This document shows, piece by piece, positions 1-11,859 of a stretch of DNA of 64,000 nucleotides. The position numbers and the translations under genes are program-made. The notes beneath the pieces were generated by a model. It made no database searches, was not told the DNA's origin, and worked only from the letters and a program-made list of their open reading frames with translations. The first letter of the stretch is position 1, and every line of letters starts with the position of its first letter. Source of the stretch: Inia geoffrensis (Eukaryota; Chordata; Mammalia; Artiodactyla; Iniidae); assembly GCA_036417435.1 (NCBI GenBank), contig CM070911.1:8680001-8744000 (forward strand), written 5' to 3'.

Positions 1-815
1 GGCCTCATCTTCTTAATCATAAGATCATTTTGTCAGGTCATTGTGAACCTTGCATGAGACAGAGAAAGTGACTTTGCGCACTGTGCAGTCAATGTTATCT
101 GTCATTATATTTTAAAATTTACTTTCTTTTCTGAGAAATAAATAATACATGTTTTTAACCTCTACCCGCCACTTTCCTTTTTAAAGCTTTTGGGTAGATC
201 CTGCCATCTGCTTCTCTCTAATTTCAATGATTATAAGATAACTTGAGAAGCTAAAAAGCCTGTAATTTCCCTAAATCAGAATTTTCTTGGGCGTCCTTTG
301 CCCTGTGAGCTGGGCATTTCAGAACGTCTTCCAGAAATTGCTTTGATTTTCTTCAGTTGTCACCTCGATGTGAGTGACAACCTGTCCCTCCTTTTCTGGG
401 GTTCAGGATCTACCTGTCCCTCCTTTTCTGGGGTTCAGGGTAGGAGAGCTCACTCTGGCTGAGAGGCAACAGGTATTGGGTACTGTCCCACGTGGTATCT
501 TGTATACAATGATGAAACTGACCGGAAGCTACAGACGGAAGCATGCCGCGGAGCTGGAGAACAAAGTCCACTGCATGGGAAGCTGAGTCAAGCTGAGTCT
601 TGGCCCTTTGCCTCAGGAACTCTTCTCCCTTCCCTCCGGGTACTTCTGTCCTTACGCTGACAGCACAGTGCTCCTCTCCGGCCATCACTCTCCCCCAAGT
701 CTATTCTGATGATGCGCTGACTAGTCATTCAAGTGTCAGCCAACCATGCGTTTACAATGTGGCAGGTCAGGTTCTGTGGGGCTTGAGGCTTTTACATTTG
801 GGGTGAATGTGCCTT
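1..815. other. single-copy intergenic sequence
   Basis: No gene or recognisable repeat was identified. The only structure is a 32 bp tandem duplication near 380-439, listed separately. The short open frames here lack codon or motif support. Confidence 0.5.
380..439. repeat. 32 bp-period tandem duplication
   Basis: A 28 bp block beginning acctgtccctcc at 380-407 recurs without a mismatch at 412-439, a period of 32 bp. Two identical copies suggest a recent local duplication by slippage or unequal exchange. Confidence 0.85.
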
Positions 816-817
816 CC

Positions 818-1205
818 GTTTGGTCTGGCTGCCAAAACAAAGCACCGTAGACTGCGTGTCTTGAACAATAGAAATATCTCTCTCACAGTTCTGGAGGCTG
901 GAAGTTTGAGATCAAAGTGTCAGCAGGGTTGGTTCCTTCCGAGGTCTCTCTCCTTGGCTTGCAGGCGGCCACCTTCTCCCCGTGTCTTCACGTGGTCTTC
1001 TCTCTGTATGTGTCTGTGTCCCAAGCTCCACTTCTTATAAGCCTTCCAGTCATACTGCCTTAGGGCCCACCCTAATGACCTCATTTTAACTTAACTGTCT
1101 CTTTAAACCCCTTACCTCCAAATACAGCCACTTTCTGAGCTACTGGAGGGTTAGGGCTCCAACATGTGTATCTGTGGGGGACACGATGCCATCCAGAACA
1201 AGATG
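818..1205 (-). mobile_element. MLT1-type MaLR LTR fragment
   Basis: The plus strand reads as the reverse complement of an MLT1 LTR. It has the ggctgccaaaacaaagca start, the cacagttctggaggctgg block, the ccctaatgacctcattttaa block and the terminal gttagggctccaacatgtg and gggggacac parts. This is an old non-autonomous ERVL-MaLR solo LTR, and no internal region is attached. Family recognition is by eye; the exact subfamily is not resolved. Confidence 0.75.
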
Positions 1206-1500
1206 CAAAATTATGGATAAAAATTGAGGCTCAAGGCTTCGGAAGGGGCCCGTGTAAGTGAAGGGCCCTAAAGCTGAGGCTTTATTGGCTTCGTGGTAAG
1301 TTTGCTCCTGAGTTGTCAGCTGCCCTGTGGCTCCGAGGGAGCTGGTGGAGGGGTGGGAGCGGCTGGCTCCCGAATGAGTGTTACGTGTGGAATTAGGTAA
1401 GTGCTGTAATGAGGGTGGGGAAGCAGAGAGGGTGCTGGGATATTGCAACCCTGTTCTCATGCCCTGTTTTAGGATGTGAGTGGAAGATGACTGGGAAGGC

Positions 1501-1734
1501 AGGTTGGCTTCTTTTTTTTTCTCTTTTTGCGGTACGCGGGCCTCTCACTGCTGTGGCCTCTCCCGTTGTGGAGCACAGGCTCTGGACGTGCAGGCTCAGC
1601 GGCCATGGCTCACGGGCCCAGCCGCATCGCGGCATGTGGGATCTTCCCGGACCAAGGCACGAACCCGTGTCCCCTGCATCGGCAGGCGGACTCTCAAACA
1701 CTGCGCCACCAGGGAAGCCCAAGGTTGGCTTCTT
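1501..1734 (-). mobile_element. CHR-2-type SINE with perfect 13 bp TSD
   Basis: This is a tRNA-derived SINE in reverse orientation. Its body is about 1514-1721 and the A-rich tail appears as T-rich sequence at 1514-1528. On the minus strand the head is gggcttccctggtggcgcag, which contains the A-box-like segment, followed by a B-box-like ggttcgtgcc. The target-site duplication aggttggcttctt is present without mismatch at 1501-1513 and 1722-1734, which marks a fairly young insertion. The element supports a cetacean or hippo source. Open frames across it are antisense reading of the SINE and not genes. Confidence 0.92.
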
Positions 1735-3030
1735 GAAAGAATAAACCCATGAAAAACAACACAACAGCAACACCACAAAAACACCAGTGAGCTTGAAATC
1801 AGAGTATCTACCATGGGATGTGTTTCTTTCATTACACACCCTACCATGTCATGCCCTACTTATAATACAGTCAGAGCTTTCCTGAGTGAACATGGACGGC
1901 AGGGCACCCACCCTCATGCCTGCACTCCGCTCGTGCTCTGGGTCAGGCGTTAGTCATCACCTGTATGCCTAAGGAAGTCCAGGGTTAGCAGGGAGAAGTG
2001 CCAGGGCCCTCATCTTCCAGCCAAGCTCTCTTTACTACATCAAAGCCATTTCTTTTTGTGCGCCAGGGGCAACGTCTTTAAAAAATAAATTTTCATGGTA
2101 GTGGGTCTCTCACGACAAGGCAACAAACGCTAAAGCCTTCAGGCCTGGGATACAAGCCATAAAAAGGATCTGGATGAGAGGAAAGAGCTCAGTTGGCTGC
2201 AGGAGAGCTGTAAGTGATGGGAGACCTGAGCAGCCAGACACGAATCTGTGGAAATAGTCACTTATTTTCAACGTTGCCTAAGTCAGAGAGGGCAGGAGGG
2301 TGGAGCTTCCTTAGATAGTCAAACATTTTAGCAAATTGGGTGAGTCTGGCCTGGGAAACCAACCAAGACAAGAGTAAGGCGCTTAGAGGAAAGCCAGCAT
2401 GGGGAGATAGGGCGTTGATGATTTGCTTCATGTCAGCTTCATTCATGTTAACTATACTTTGCAGTAATTACTCTAATTAGTGGTTTTGAGCATGACGAAG
2501 GAAAATAATTATAAGTATTTATAGTTGGTCAGTGGGTTATAGATTGGACAACCAAGGAGAGTAGACGATGAAGCATAGTTTAGGTGAATGGACTCCGTGT
2601 TATGATTAAGATTCGCTGTGCTCTTTGTTACGTTTATCTGGCAATAGTCCATCATTTAGCATGAACTCAGGAGCCATGTGAGAGCAATTTTGAAGGCAGG
2701 GTCTCTGGGGTAATGCATCTTGGTGTCCCAGCATCTCCGACAGGAGCCGCGAAAGGGGCTCCACAAGGTGGGTGGGTTAGGGAAGGAATGACTGCATGTC
2801 TAGACCCACCATAGTGCATCAAGCAAGCACGGGCACCTTGTTCTCTAGGTGAAGCCCACCTCCCAGGCTGAGCAGGCAAAAGGTAACAAAAAGAGATCCT
2901 GAAACTGTATCCTGTTTTGTGTGCTTGGGGTGAGGGTGACCTGGTCATTCCTTCATGAGTCTTAAAGATAGACTTCCGGGTGATGTCCTAAAGTAGAGCT
3001 ATTTCCTGGATATGCCCTGCCTGTTAGCAT
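1735..3030. other. intergenic, no gene seen
   Basis: Mostly single-copy sequence with no motif-supported coding potential. Nothing beyond chance frames was recognised. Confidence 0.45.
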
Positions 3031-3486
3031 CTCTTTGTTCACTACTTATTATTTGTATGACTGTGCTTCCTCCCCTGGACAAGGGGATAATACATGTTTG
3101 CTGTCCAGCCCTGGGCAAGAACACAGTAGATTCTCAGTAAATATCCGCTGCTGCTGCCAGCATCCCCTCCCAGCCCCCCACCCCCCATCCTGCCCATTCC
3201 TGCCAGAGCTCCTGACGGTCCCCTTTGATTTCCATGCCTCCACATCCAGCTCAAGGCTGCTTTGATGCTGGAGCTCCCCCTGGTTTCTCCAGCGAGCACC
3301 CGTGCTCACCTGGACAGCTCAGTCCTCAGCGCTCTACACCTGGCAGCCCTGGCTCTTGTTTGATGCTCTCGATCTGTTTCTGTAAGCAGTCTCGAGGGGG
3401 ACCAGGGGTCACATCATCTTCTTATTTTTCCTGTTTCTCTTTCACCTGAGCCTTAAAGGAGGATTACACTTGGTTAGATCCGATTA

Positions 3487-3685
3487 GAAAGTCCTGATTT
3501 GGCCACTTCCTAGCTGTGTGGTTTTGAGTCACTTAGCTTTGTCTCTTGAGCCACAGTTTCCTTGTCTAAAGAAAAAGGGACAATAATGTCTAGCTTGTAG
3601 GATTACAGTGATTAGAAATAGTATTTTTTTAAGTGCCTGGTACAGGTTTTAGCACATATAAGAGGCTCCACAAATAGTAGATGAT
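3487..3685 (+). mobile_element. MIR SINE fossil
   Basis: Matches the MIR core in sense orientation: cttcctagctgtgtggttttgag, then a gagccacagtttccttgtct block, then gtgcctggtaca near the end. This is an ancient, diverged tRNA-derived SINE. Confidence 0.75.
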
Positions 3686-3699
3686 GATGATAATATAAT

Positions 3700-4036
3700 A
3701 GTAGCAATAGTTGATGTTTATTGAGCTCTGATTATATCCACATACTTTCAAATAATGTTTCTTGTCTAATATGTCTTACTTTGGATGAACTCAGCTGTAA
3801 AGAATTCTGGACCTGGGCAATGATCTGATGAGAAAGATGAGGCGACATGATGAAAAACCAATCATATTGGAGTGTTTACTGGGTGTCAGCTGTTTCACAA
3901 ACGTATACAGGTCAATCACTGATGCCATAAAATGAATGATAATGAGTAATTTGCCCAAGATTGCGTAACAGATGGGAGCACAGAGCCAGGATTTGATCTC
4001 AGGTTTTTCCGACCCCAAAGATCATGCTCTTTCATT
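3700..4036 (-). mobile_element. MIR SINE fossil (antisense)
   Basis: Reverse-oriented MIR. It opens with tgatgtttattgagctctgatta and closes with gagccaggatttgatctcagg followed by gatcatgctcttt, the reverse complement of the MIR tRNA-like head. It lies back to back with the sense MIR just upstream. Confidence 0.7.
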
Positions 4037-4489
4037 TTCTGCCACTAGGATGAGTGGAACTGGAAGGATGGGCAGCCTTTGGTTTCTGTCCCTAAAGAGC
4101 AGGGTCAGTAGGACAAACTAGCATCTGAGGGAGGTGGTAGAGCAGGGCTTGACCCAGGCTGCTGTCAGCCAGCAGTGGACCTGGGGTGTGAGAGCTGGTA
4201 CCAGTAGGCAGAATAGATGTCATAACACGGGCATGTGAAAAGCTTGGTGTTCTAGACACTTGGCACCTTGGAGAAGCTCACTGCCTGCCAGGGCTGCGTA
4301 ACCTAAACAGGTCTTGGAGTAACTCTCCTCAAAAGAAAAGAGCTCACAGAAAAGTATTTGGGCAGAAGGCATCACCTGTGTTCTGAGGGAGGAGAGAAAT
4401 GCCCAAGCTCCACCTCTTAGTGAAAGCAAGTTGTCTTCTTCAGGATTTTCCTAGGAACTGGTCAGGGATGAACTTACAGGACAAAGTCC

Positions 4490-4650
4490 TCAGACCCCAC
4501 AGCTCATAGGGTGGGAGGTCATGTAATTCACACAGAAACTCTGTAAGATGGTAGCATCACTTAGTTCTTTGCTGACAATAAGGAAACTGAAGATTGCAGA
4601 AGTGACAGGATTTCTCCAAGACTATATGGCTCATCAGTGCCGATCGAGGG
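4490..4650 (-). mobile_element. MIR SINE fossil (antisense)
   Basis: A short reverse MIR piece with an aaggaaactgaagattgcag block and a ggctcatcagtgccgatcgagg-like remnant of the part normally reading 'aagtggcagagctggg'. Diverged. Confidence 0.5.
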
Positions 4651-4954
4651 TTTGAACCAATGTTCTTTGCTTTTTGCTTGAGCTATTTGCCCTATTCCGG
4701 AGATGGGAGAGGGAATTCCAGGAGCCAGGATGTGGCAAAGCCAGGGACTTGTAAGGGAGGATGGTTCATCTGACAGAATCAGGTGAATGGATTATTGGGA
4801 GGAAAGATGAAAAGGGAGGAGACACCAAAAACTACCATCCCTTAAGGACTTCTCCAAAGGCATTACAACCAGAGATCTGTTTAGTCCTCTGTGGTAAAAT
4901 ATGGGATGTCCGACCTTTCACCTCCCTCCATTGGAAGTACTAGTGGTTAGGGAA

Positions 4955-5108
4955 GGCTGGTGTTTGGAGCCAGATTAATTCGTTTCTAATTTCTCTGGAC
5001 TCAACTTCATCTAAAAGGGGGATAATTAAGCCTACCTTGTAGTATCACTGTGTGGATTGCCGTCAGTGTAAAGAGTTCACCTAGCCCTTCTTGGTGCCTG
5101 TGAAATGG
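4955..5108 (+). mobile_element. MIR SINE fossil
   Basis: Sense MIR remnant: a tcaacttcatctaaaagggg block, then a taagcctaccttgtagtatc block, then ggattgccgtcagtgtaaag. Old and partial. Confidence 0.55.
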
Positions 5109-5116
5109 TAGTTGCT

Positions 5117-5482
5117 TTTTTTAATTTTAGTTTTATTGAGATATAATTGATACACAGCACTGTATATGTTAAGACTTGACTTAGATATGTTGCAAAATTA
5201 TGACCACAATAAGTTTAGTTAACATCCATCACCTCATATAGTTACCAAAGAAAGAATGATTCTTTTTTTTCCATTGTGATAAGAATCGTTAGGGTTTACT
5301 CTCAGCAACTTTTAAATATACCGCACAGCAGTGTTAACTAGAATCGTCGTGTTGTACATTGCATCCTCAGTACTTATTTATCTTATACTGGAAGCTTATA
5401 CCATTTTGGCCACCTTCATCCAATTCCCCCACCTCCATCTCTGCCTCTGGTAACCCCAAATCTGACCTCTTAGGGCTCTATC
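5117..5482 (-). mobile_element. L1 3' UTR fragment (older L1M type)
   Basis: The antisense L1 3' UTR starts with a T-rich stretch followed by tttattgagatataattgat, then the ccacaataagtttagttaac and catccatcacctcatatag blocks typical of L1MA/L1MB 3' ends. The T-rich left end is the former poly(A) tail. Heavily 5' truncated, non-coding. Confidence 0.8.
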
Positions 5483-5489
5483 ATCTAGG

Positions 5490-7020
5490 AGGTCACATTT
5501 ACTGAGGACTGAGAGAGATGGAGAGGGACTAAGGGAGAGAAAAGGAGCAGGACAGGAAGGAGACAAGAGGAATCTTGTTTTCTCTTCTCATTTGCACACA
5601 TGAAAAGTTGAGCACCCCAGGGGGTTTCCACTGCTCCCGGCTTGGCTTGCCTGCAGACCTGGCCTGCAGAGGATGTGGGAATGGGCCCAGTGCAACAAAA
5701 CAAAACAAGTTCCTTTTCCTTTGGACTGTCATTAAAGCCTGTATGGGTGTGCTCTGCATGTACAAAGCATGTTTTTAGCCGAGAGCTTCAATCAGCATCT
5801 CATACAAATTGAGAAGCAGCCTCCAGCCTCCTGCCAAGCTTGCTCAGTCCTTGCCAGGGAGTGAATTTGAGGACTTGAGGGGACTTGGAAAATGTTATTC
5901 CAGTGCTGGCTTGACTTACGGTTTCTACAGCTACGATTTTAGCCTGGGATCCTTCACGGTTGGTGGACCTACTTTCTCCAGGAAGAGGCTCTTCCCAGGC
6001 CCATCACCAGCATGCTTCACAGTTGAGCCAGGAGAAAGAATATGAGTATCATAGCCTGCTGGCAAGGTAGTGGCCGAGTACCTCCTCCACCTGGAATTCA
6101 TTCAGGCATTTGACAGATATTTGTTAATCATCTACTGTGTCCCAGGTCCTAAGAAGTGAAGGTTCAAATACAGTGTTAATAATAGTAATGATACAGTTGC
6201 CATTTTTTGAGGACTCAGTGTGTGTCAGGCACGTGCCAGACAATAAGGGTATGAAGTGAGGAACAACAACAGTAATAATAATTCCCACCATGTTTTCAGC
6301 TCTGTTTTAGGCAGGGCACTCATACTTCTGCTCTTACGTTTACACCTCATATAACTTAGAGAGAATGACCTCCCAGTCAAGAATTAGATACATTTTCTCT
6401 CTCTCCAGAGCTTTATCTGCTTGTCACTTTTCCAGGGAAAAAAAATCATTAAAAATAAATATTTATTTCAAATGATAAGTATTCCTCAACTGCTATAAGT
6501 CTGCCATTTCTCTTCTGGGACATCCTTTAGCTGAGAGCTTTTTGAGTGAGAGTCAGGGTTTCCCGTGCCAGCCCCGGCTTTGGCCATGTGTCCACGAGGC
6601 AGAGGCAGACGGTCTTCCGGTCAGGTGTAACTGCAATGTATTTTCTCAACAAAGTCTGGCTGACAATCCAATGCATATCACATCTCCTAAAGAAACCATG
6701 CATATTGCATGAGTCTCCAAATGTAGAAAAAGATACTCAGAAAATACAAGTCTCAAAATAAAACCGAAACATTTCAAAACAACAGCAGTTGCAATGCCAC
6801 CAAATGATTTAGTTTTTTTTTTTTTTTTCATCAGGATCATGAAAAAAAAAAAAATTTCCCACAGTCCCCAAGCAGAACCCGAATATCCCAGCAGCCATGG
6901 TGAGGGTTTGAAATGAGTCCATATGATAAGTGTGGGAAAGCAATAGACTGACAGACTTAGGTAGCCGTTTAGCTGAGCACAAGATCTTTTCCTGATCTGA
7001 AAGTCAGGGAAGATGAGAGC
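5490..7020. other. intergenic, mostly single-copy
   Basis: Contains short L2/MIR-like scraps around 6105-6350 (gatatttgttaatcatctac; ttgaggactcagtgtgtgtc) and two homopolymer runs, T at about 6813-6828 and A at about 6841-6853. No gene-like structure was seen. Confidence 0.45.
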
Positions 7021-7025
7021 AGAAT

Positions 7026-7308
7026 CGAATAGCAGTTTTTCTCTTTTCTTTTAAATTAATTTTTATTGGAGTATAGTTGATTTACAATGTTGTGTTAGTT
7101 TCTGCTGTATAGCAAAGTGAATCAGTTGTACATATACACATATCCACTCTGTTTTTAGATTCTTTTCCCATATAGGTCATTACAGACTGGTGAGTAGAGT
7201 TCCCTATGCTATACAGTAGGTTCTTATTAGTTATCTATTTTATATATAGTAGTGTGTATATGTCAGTCCTAATGTCCCAATTTATCCCTTCCCGAATAGT
7301 AGTTTTTC
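7026..7308 (-). mobile_element. 5'-truncated L1 3' end with TSD
   Basis: An antisense cetartiodactyl L1 3' UTR piece at about 7042-7292: ttttattggagtatagttga, then acaatgttgtgttagtttct, then gttccctatgctatacagta. It is flanked by a 16 bp target-site duplication with one difference, cgaatagcagtttttc at 7026-7041 and cgaatagtagtttttc at 7293-7308. Only the 3' end was inserted, the usual outcome of target-primed reverse transcription. Confidence 0.9.
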
Positions 7309-7309
7309 A

Positions 7310-8740
7310 GAACCGAGTTGCAAGATATCACTTCTGAGTGATTTGAGGCCGTGGTGCCTGGGCACTCCAGCCTGGGTTTGGTCGTTTTCACTCTTGTTTC
7401 TGCAGGTGTGTACGGGTGTCTTGCTCCTTGTTCGTCCCAGGTGTCTACCCTGTGCCCAAGCCCCAGGCTCCATGAGCATCCGAGCCAGCATCCTCAGGTT
7501 GTTCTAATTCCACTTCTTCTTTCCCACTTTAGAACACATATTAGTATGAGAGTGAGACTGACATTATGTCAGGGATAACCTTTAATATGCTCTAATTTAT
7601 GAAAAAAGTAACATTTTAAAACTTGGTACTTTCACTATTATTAGTGCTGTGGACATCTGCTGATTTGGGATTTCTGGCATCCCTTCCCTCCTTTCACGGA
7701 AACAACCACCTCTTTTCTTTGGGGGGACTGACCGTCCTTTCTTCTTTCCCCGCGGTTGGAGGACTTGCAGTCACAGTGGTGGTAGCAGTGGGAATGAAAG
7801 GCAAGGAGTGATTTGAGAAATACGTAGTTGGAAAGTCGGTGGGACTTGGTAACTGGGCGTGAGGGGTAAGGACAGGACAAGGAGTCCAGAAGGACAGGTT
7901 TCTGGCTTGGGTGACTGTCAACTGTTAATGGAGGCATAGAAAACAGGATGAGAATTGTGTCAAGGCTGGGACGCTGAGTCTGAGGCAACTGTGGACCGTC
8001 TGGGGGAGAAGTTGGCCGTAGGCACCAAGCATCTCCCCCTGGCTCCACACACCTCCCACCTGGGTGCCTTTGTTGTGGGTGCTCTCCTACCCTTGTGCAC
8101 CTTCCTATGAGGTTGGCCTCATGCCCCACAGAGCGCTGATCACTTCTCCTTTACGTGCTCTCTGCATCCCATGAAGATTTAGGCGGAGTTTCTGGAACAT
8201 GATAACTCACTGATCTGTTTGCTCCCTTCTCCTCTGGACCCTGTGCTCACTGAGGCTGCAGTGATGTGTGACTTGTCTCTGCCACCCTCACACAAGGTAC
8301 AGGATATCCAGGTTCAGTGCTGGCTCTGGGGGGGACCACCTGCCCCGTGTTCCCAGGACAGCCCGGCACACGGACTTTCCAGTGATCAGACAGCCACGTT
8401 GAGGAGTTTCCTGGTGGGGCCTGGGCTGGCTGTCCTCACTCTTGCCTCCAACGTGTTGATGCCTCACAGCTGGCTCTGCAGCCTGTGGTCACAGAGCAGG
8501 GCAAAGCCACCTGGTTTCTGTTCTAGAGGCCCTGGCACCTTGGCTTATGGTCACAGGGTTGCAACCAGTGAAGTCAACACCCACGGGACACCGGTGGGGC
8601 CTGTGTCCCCCACCTTTGCCTGCTGGCATCAAAAGAGGCCACATCTGAGCTAGTTTTGCTTGAGTTCAAGAAGCCAGAAAATGTATGACGTGGGCAGAAT
8701 GACACTAAATGGTCTAGTTTTTGGAGGGTTTCCTTGTACC
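7310..8740. other. intergenic, no gene seen
   Basis: Single-copy sequence of moderate GC. A 162-codon open frame on the minus strand (7641-8129) has no recognisable motif and is judged a chance frame. Confidence 0.45.
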
Positions 8741-8744
8741 AGGT

Positions 8745-8915
8745 AATTGATATCCAGTATCTAGAATTCTCATAGTAGTCATGCAAAGTAAGTACCAGGT
8801 CCTCTTTTACACATGTGGAAACTAAGATAAATAAGGTTGAGTAACTTGCGAAGGTCACACAACCAGGAAGTGGGAGGGCCAGAGCCTCAGGCAGCATCAC
8901 CCTCTGGTACCATGC
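8745..8915 (-). mobile_element. MIR SINE fossil (antisense)
   Basis: Reverse MIR: tcctcttttacacatgtgga, then gagtaacttgcgaaggtcac, then acaaccaggaagtgggaggg. Ancient and diverged. Confidence 0.7.
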
Positions 8916-9217
8916 TCCTTCCTCTCAATTCACCTCCTCAGCTGCCTAGGGCACTTTTACCTTAATGATGTGCTAGAACATGTGTTATCTTTCTGCCTGG
9001 GGGCTTGTTCTCTTTTGGATCAGGTCACCTCCCTCTGTTGGAAGCTGAGTTTTCTCCTCTTATTCCTTAAAATGTACCCTTGTATCCTTCTAATCCAAAG
9101 ACAGGTGCTTCGTCCAACTTCTGGTCAACCTGTCCAGGAATTCTCACCTGGCCCTCCCACTATGGGGGACTGCAGTGCTTCAGAATAGGCCAAATTGGGT
9201 TTTCTTTTCATGGCAGA

Positions 9218-9350
9218 CGTTTGCTAGTTGTGTGACTTCAGCCAAGTTACGCAACCACTGCAAACCTCAATTTCATCTGTAAAATCTGGTGAAAAATGGT
9301 ATCTTATCTCAATGAATTCTTCTGGGGATTAGATGAGACAATACTTTCCA
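9218..9350 (+). mobile_element. MIR SINE fossil
   Basis: Sense MIR: gctagttgtgtgacttcagc, then cctcaatttcatctgtaaaa, then gggattagatgagacaa. Confidence 0.7.
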
Positions 9351-9429
9351 ATAACTCATATGGATGTTGCAGATTAAATACAAAGGCTAACAGAGATAAC
9401 GTATGAAAAGCAACCAGGAAACATTCATT

Positions 9430-10450
9430 CCAAGAAATATTGACTGAGCATTTATTATGTACCAGGAACTGCTCTAGGTGCTGAAAATTGCAGGAAATCA
9501 TACAACACATACTTGTCCTCAATGATCTTACATTCTATTGGGGGATGACAGGAAATAAGCAAGGTAATATCTAATGTCAAGTGATGATAAATGTAATGGG
9601 GGAAAAGTGCAATAAAGTAAGAGGGATAGAGATATTGGGGTCTGGAAGCGTTTCTTATGTTACACAGGGCGGACAGGGAATGTTGAATGGTTAAGATAAT
9701 ACTTGAGCAGGTACCTGATGGGAGTGAGGGAGAAAATCTTGTGTCCACCTGAATTACGTGTGGTCCGTCCAGACATAGGGAGGAGCCTGTGCGCCAACCA
9801 TGAGGCTGGGATGGGGTGTCTTGTTCAAGGAAAAGCAGAGGGGTTGGAGGGGCTTCAGTGGAGTGCCTGGGAAAAAATGCAGGAGGTAGAGAGGCAGGAG
9901 GTGGGTGGAGAGTAGAATATGTAAGATTTTGTAGGCATTTTAGGAACTTTGGCTTTTTCTCTGGCTGCTTTCAGAAGCCTTTTAAGAGTTTGGAGGAAAG
10001 TATTTACCTTACATAAGGTGATTTATGTTTTAATAGGATCATTCTGTCTACTGAGTGGGGAAGAGTATGCGGATGTTGGTTATGGGGTGGGGTAAGGTGA
10101 CAAGGTTGGAATCAGGGATACCAGACAGGAGGTTTTTCTTATAGTGGAAATAATGAAATTAGTGATAAAGGTATGACTTTGTATGTACTTTGAAGTTAAA
10201 ACTGGCAGGACTTGCTGATGTGCTGAATGTGAAATTTAATAGAAATAGAGGAGTCTATTATCTCTCTAATATTTTTGCTTAAGCAATTGGAAGGATGGAG
10301 TTGCATTTATTGAGGTGGGAAGACTGAGGTGGAGAAGGTTTACAGGGCTGTGAAGATCAGGTGGTCAGTTTTGAAGGCTGGGTTTGAGATGCCTATTGTG
10401 TATCCAATGAAATTGTCAGGTAGATTAGTAGATTTCCAAGTATGGCTCAA
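9430..10450 (-). mobile_element. long L2 LINE fossil
   Basis: An antisense L2 of about 1 kb. The order of blocks is that of the L2 3' region read backwards: tgagcatttattatgtacca, gatcttacattctattgggg, gattttgtaggcattttagg, aactttggctttttctctgg, then gcaattggaaggatggagtt and gtttgagatgcctattgtg. Reading frames are decayed. It explains several short open frames in the interval. Confidence 0.8.
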
Positions 10451-10721
10451 TCATGATCTGTTGCTATACAATGGGGTTAAGGAAGAATATATCTGGCGTC
10501 CACAATCCCTTGGAGCCGCTCTTGGTGTACTGTGACTAATTTTAATGGTTTAATGGTGAATGGACAAGACCAGAAGCCACACTTAAGAAAAGCAGGGCAA
10601 AGAGGTAACTAGGACTCAGGTCCTTCAGGTATCAGGGTTGGGTCACCCACAGGTAAGCCACCTAGACCAGCAGAGACACTAGGTGAGCGTGAAGGGAAAC
10701 TACAATAGATCCTGGAGGTGA

Positions 10722-11040
10722 TGGTTAATTTTATGTGTCAACTTGGCTTGGCCATGGTACCCCGATGTGTGGCCAAACTTAGTCTAGACATTGCTGTGAA
10801 GGTATTTTTTTTAGATGAGATTAACATTTAAATCAGTAGACTTTGAATAAAACAGATGACCCTCTATAATGTGAGCGCACGTCATCCAGTCAACTGAGGC
10901 CTTAAGAGAAAAAAGGCTGAGGTCCCCAGAGGAAGAAAACTACAGCATCAACCCTTCCCCGGGTCTCCAGGTTGCTGGGCTCCTCTGCAGATTTTGGACT
11001 TGCCAGTCTCCACAATCATGTGAGCCAATTCCTTAAGACT
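10722..11040 (+). mobile_element. ancient interspersed repeat, family not assigned
   Basis: Starts with ggttaattttatgtgtcaac, a common mammalian interspersed-repeat motif, and continues through gagattaacatttaaatcag, tggacttgccagtctccaca and atgtgagccaattccttaag. I recognise the consensus but cannot name the family safely. Its right end runs straight into the (CT)n(CA)n microsatellite, as copies of this repeat often do. Confidence 0.65.
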
Positions 11041-11044
11041 TCCT

Positions 11045-11162
<118 letters not shown>

Positions 11163-11570
11163 ACATCACTTATTTCAGCAACTGACAAACATCAGCTGTG
11201 CAAGAAGAGTATTATCATTGCCATTCCTGTTTCTGGATAAATTTTTCATTTAAGATTAGGATTGTCATTAGATTATTATTTTTTCTCTCTTTTTTAAACT
11301 GGTTTAGGAGAGTGGGGTGAGATGGGAAGAGAGTTACACAAAAGTTACAAATCCTTTTTCTGTTTTGCTTGGAAGAGACAAATTCAGGAAGTTTGTGAAT
11401 TGATAACACCCGTTGCCACTGATTCTAACTCACCTTCAATTCTAAATTTCATTTGTCCATTTTTCCCGTCTGCTCACTCACAGGGATGTCTTGTGAATTC
11501 TCGAACCTTCAGGTTGCCGTCAGTAAACAAACAAATAACTACTGTTTGTGTCAGTTTGATACTTTGAAAT

Positions 11571-11684
11571 AGAAATTAAATGCCATGAGATAAACAACAA
11601 GGTCCTACTGTATATGAGAAGGAACTATATTCAATATCTTGTAATAACGTAATGGAAAAGAATCTGAAAAAGAATATATATACC

Positions 11685-11739
<55 letters not shown>

Positions 11740-11857
11740 CCTATCTGTCTATCTAAGCTATCTATCTATATCTGAATCACTTTGCTGTATACTAGAAACT
11801 AACACAACATTGTAAATCAACTATACTTCAATTAAAAAAAAAAAAGAACTTAAATGC
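11571..11857 (+). mobile_element. 5'-truncated L1 3' end with TSD and internal (CTAT)n
   Basis: A sense L1 3' end at about 11584-11844: caaggtcctactgtatatga, ggaaaagaatctgaaaaaga, then ctgaatcactttgctgtata, ctatacttcaatt and a poly(A) tail. The flanks agaaattaaatgc (11571-11583) and agaacttaaatgc (11845-11857) are a 13 bp target-site duplication with one difference. A (CTAT)n array sits in the place of the usual TA-rich tract. Confidence 0.9.
11685..11770. repeat. (CTAT)n tetranucleotide array
   Basis: About 86 bp of CTAT units with a few interruptions (ctac, ctgt, aagc) near the right end, grown inside an L1 3' UTR. Confidence 0.95.
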
Positions 11858-11859
11858 TG

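Noticed and set aside
1514..1721. tRNA-like A and B boxes that might indicate a tRNA gene
   Set aside because: They belong to a tRNA-derived SINE with tail and target duplication; no intact cloverleaf was seen.
1393..1839. Frames of up to 148 codons on both strands
   Set aside because: They run through a CHR-2 SINE; the same peptide fragments recur at 25530-25952 and 26584-26836 because the SINE recurs.
7641..8129. 162-codon minus-strand frame
   Set aside because: Composition and overlap with another minus frame suggest a chance frame in GC-richer DNA; no motif.
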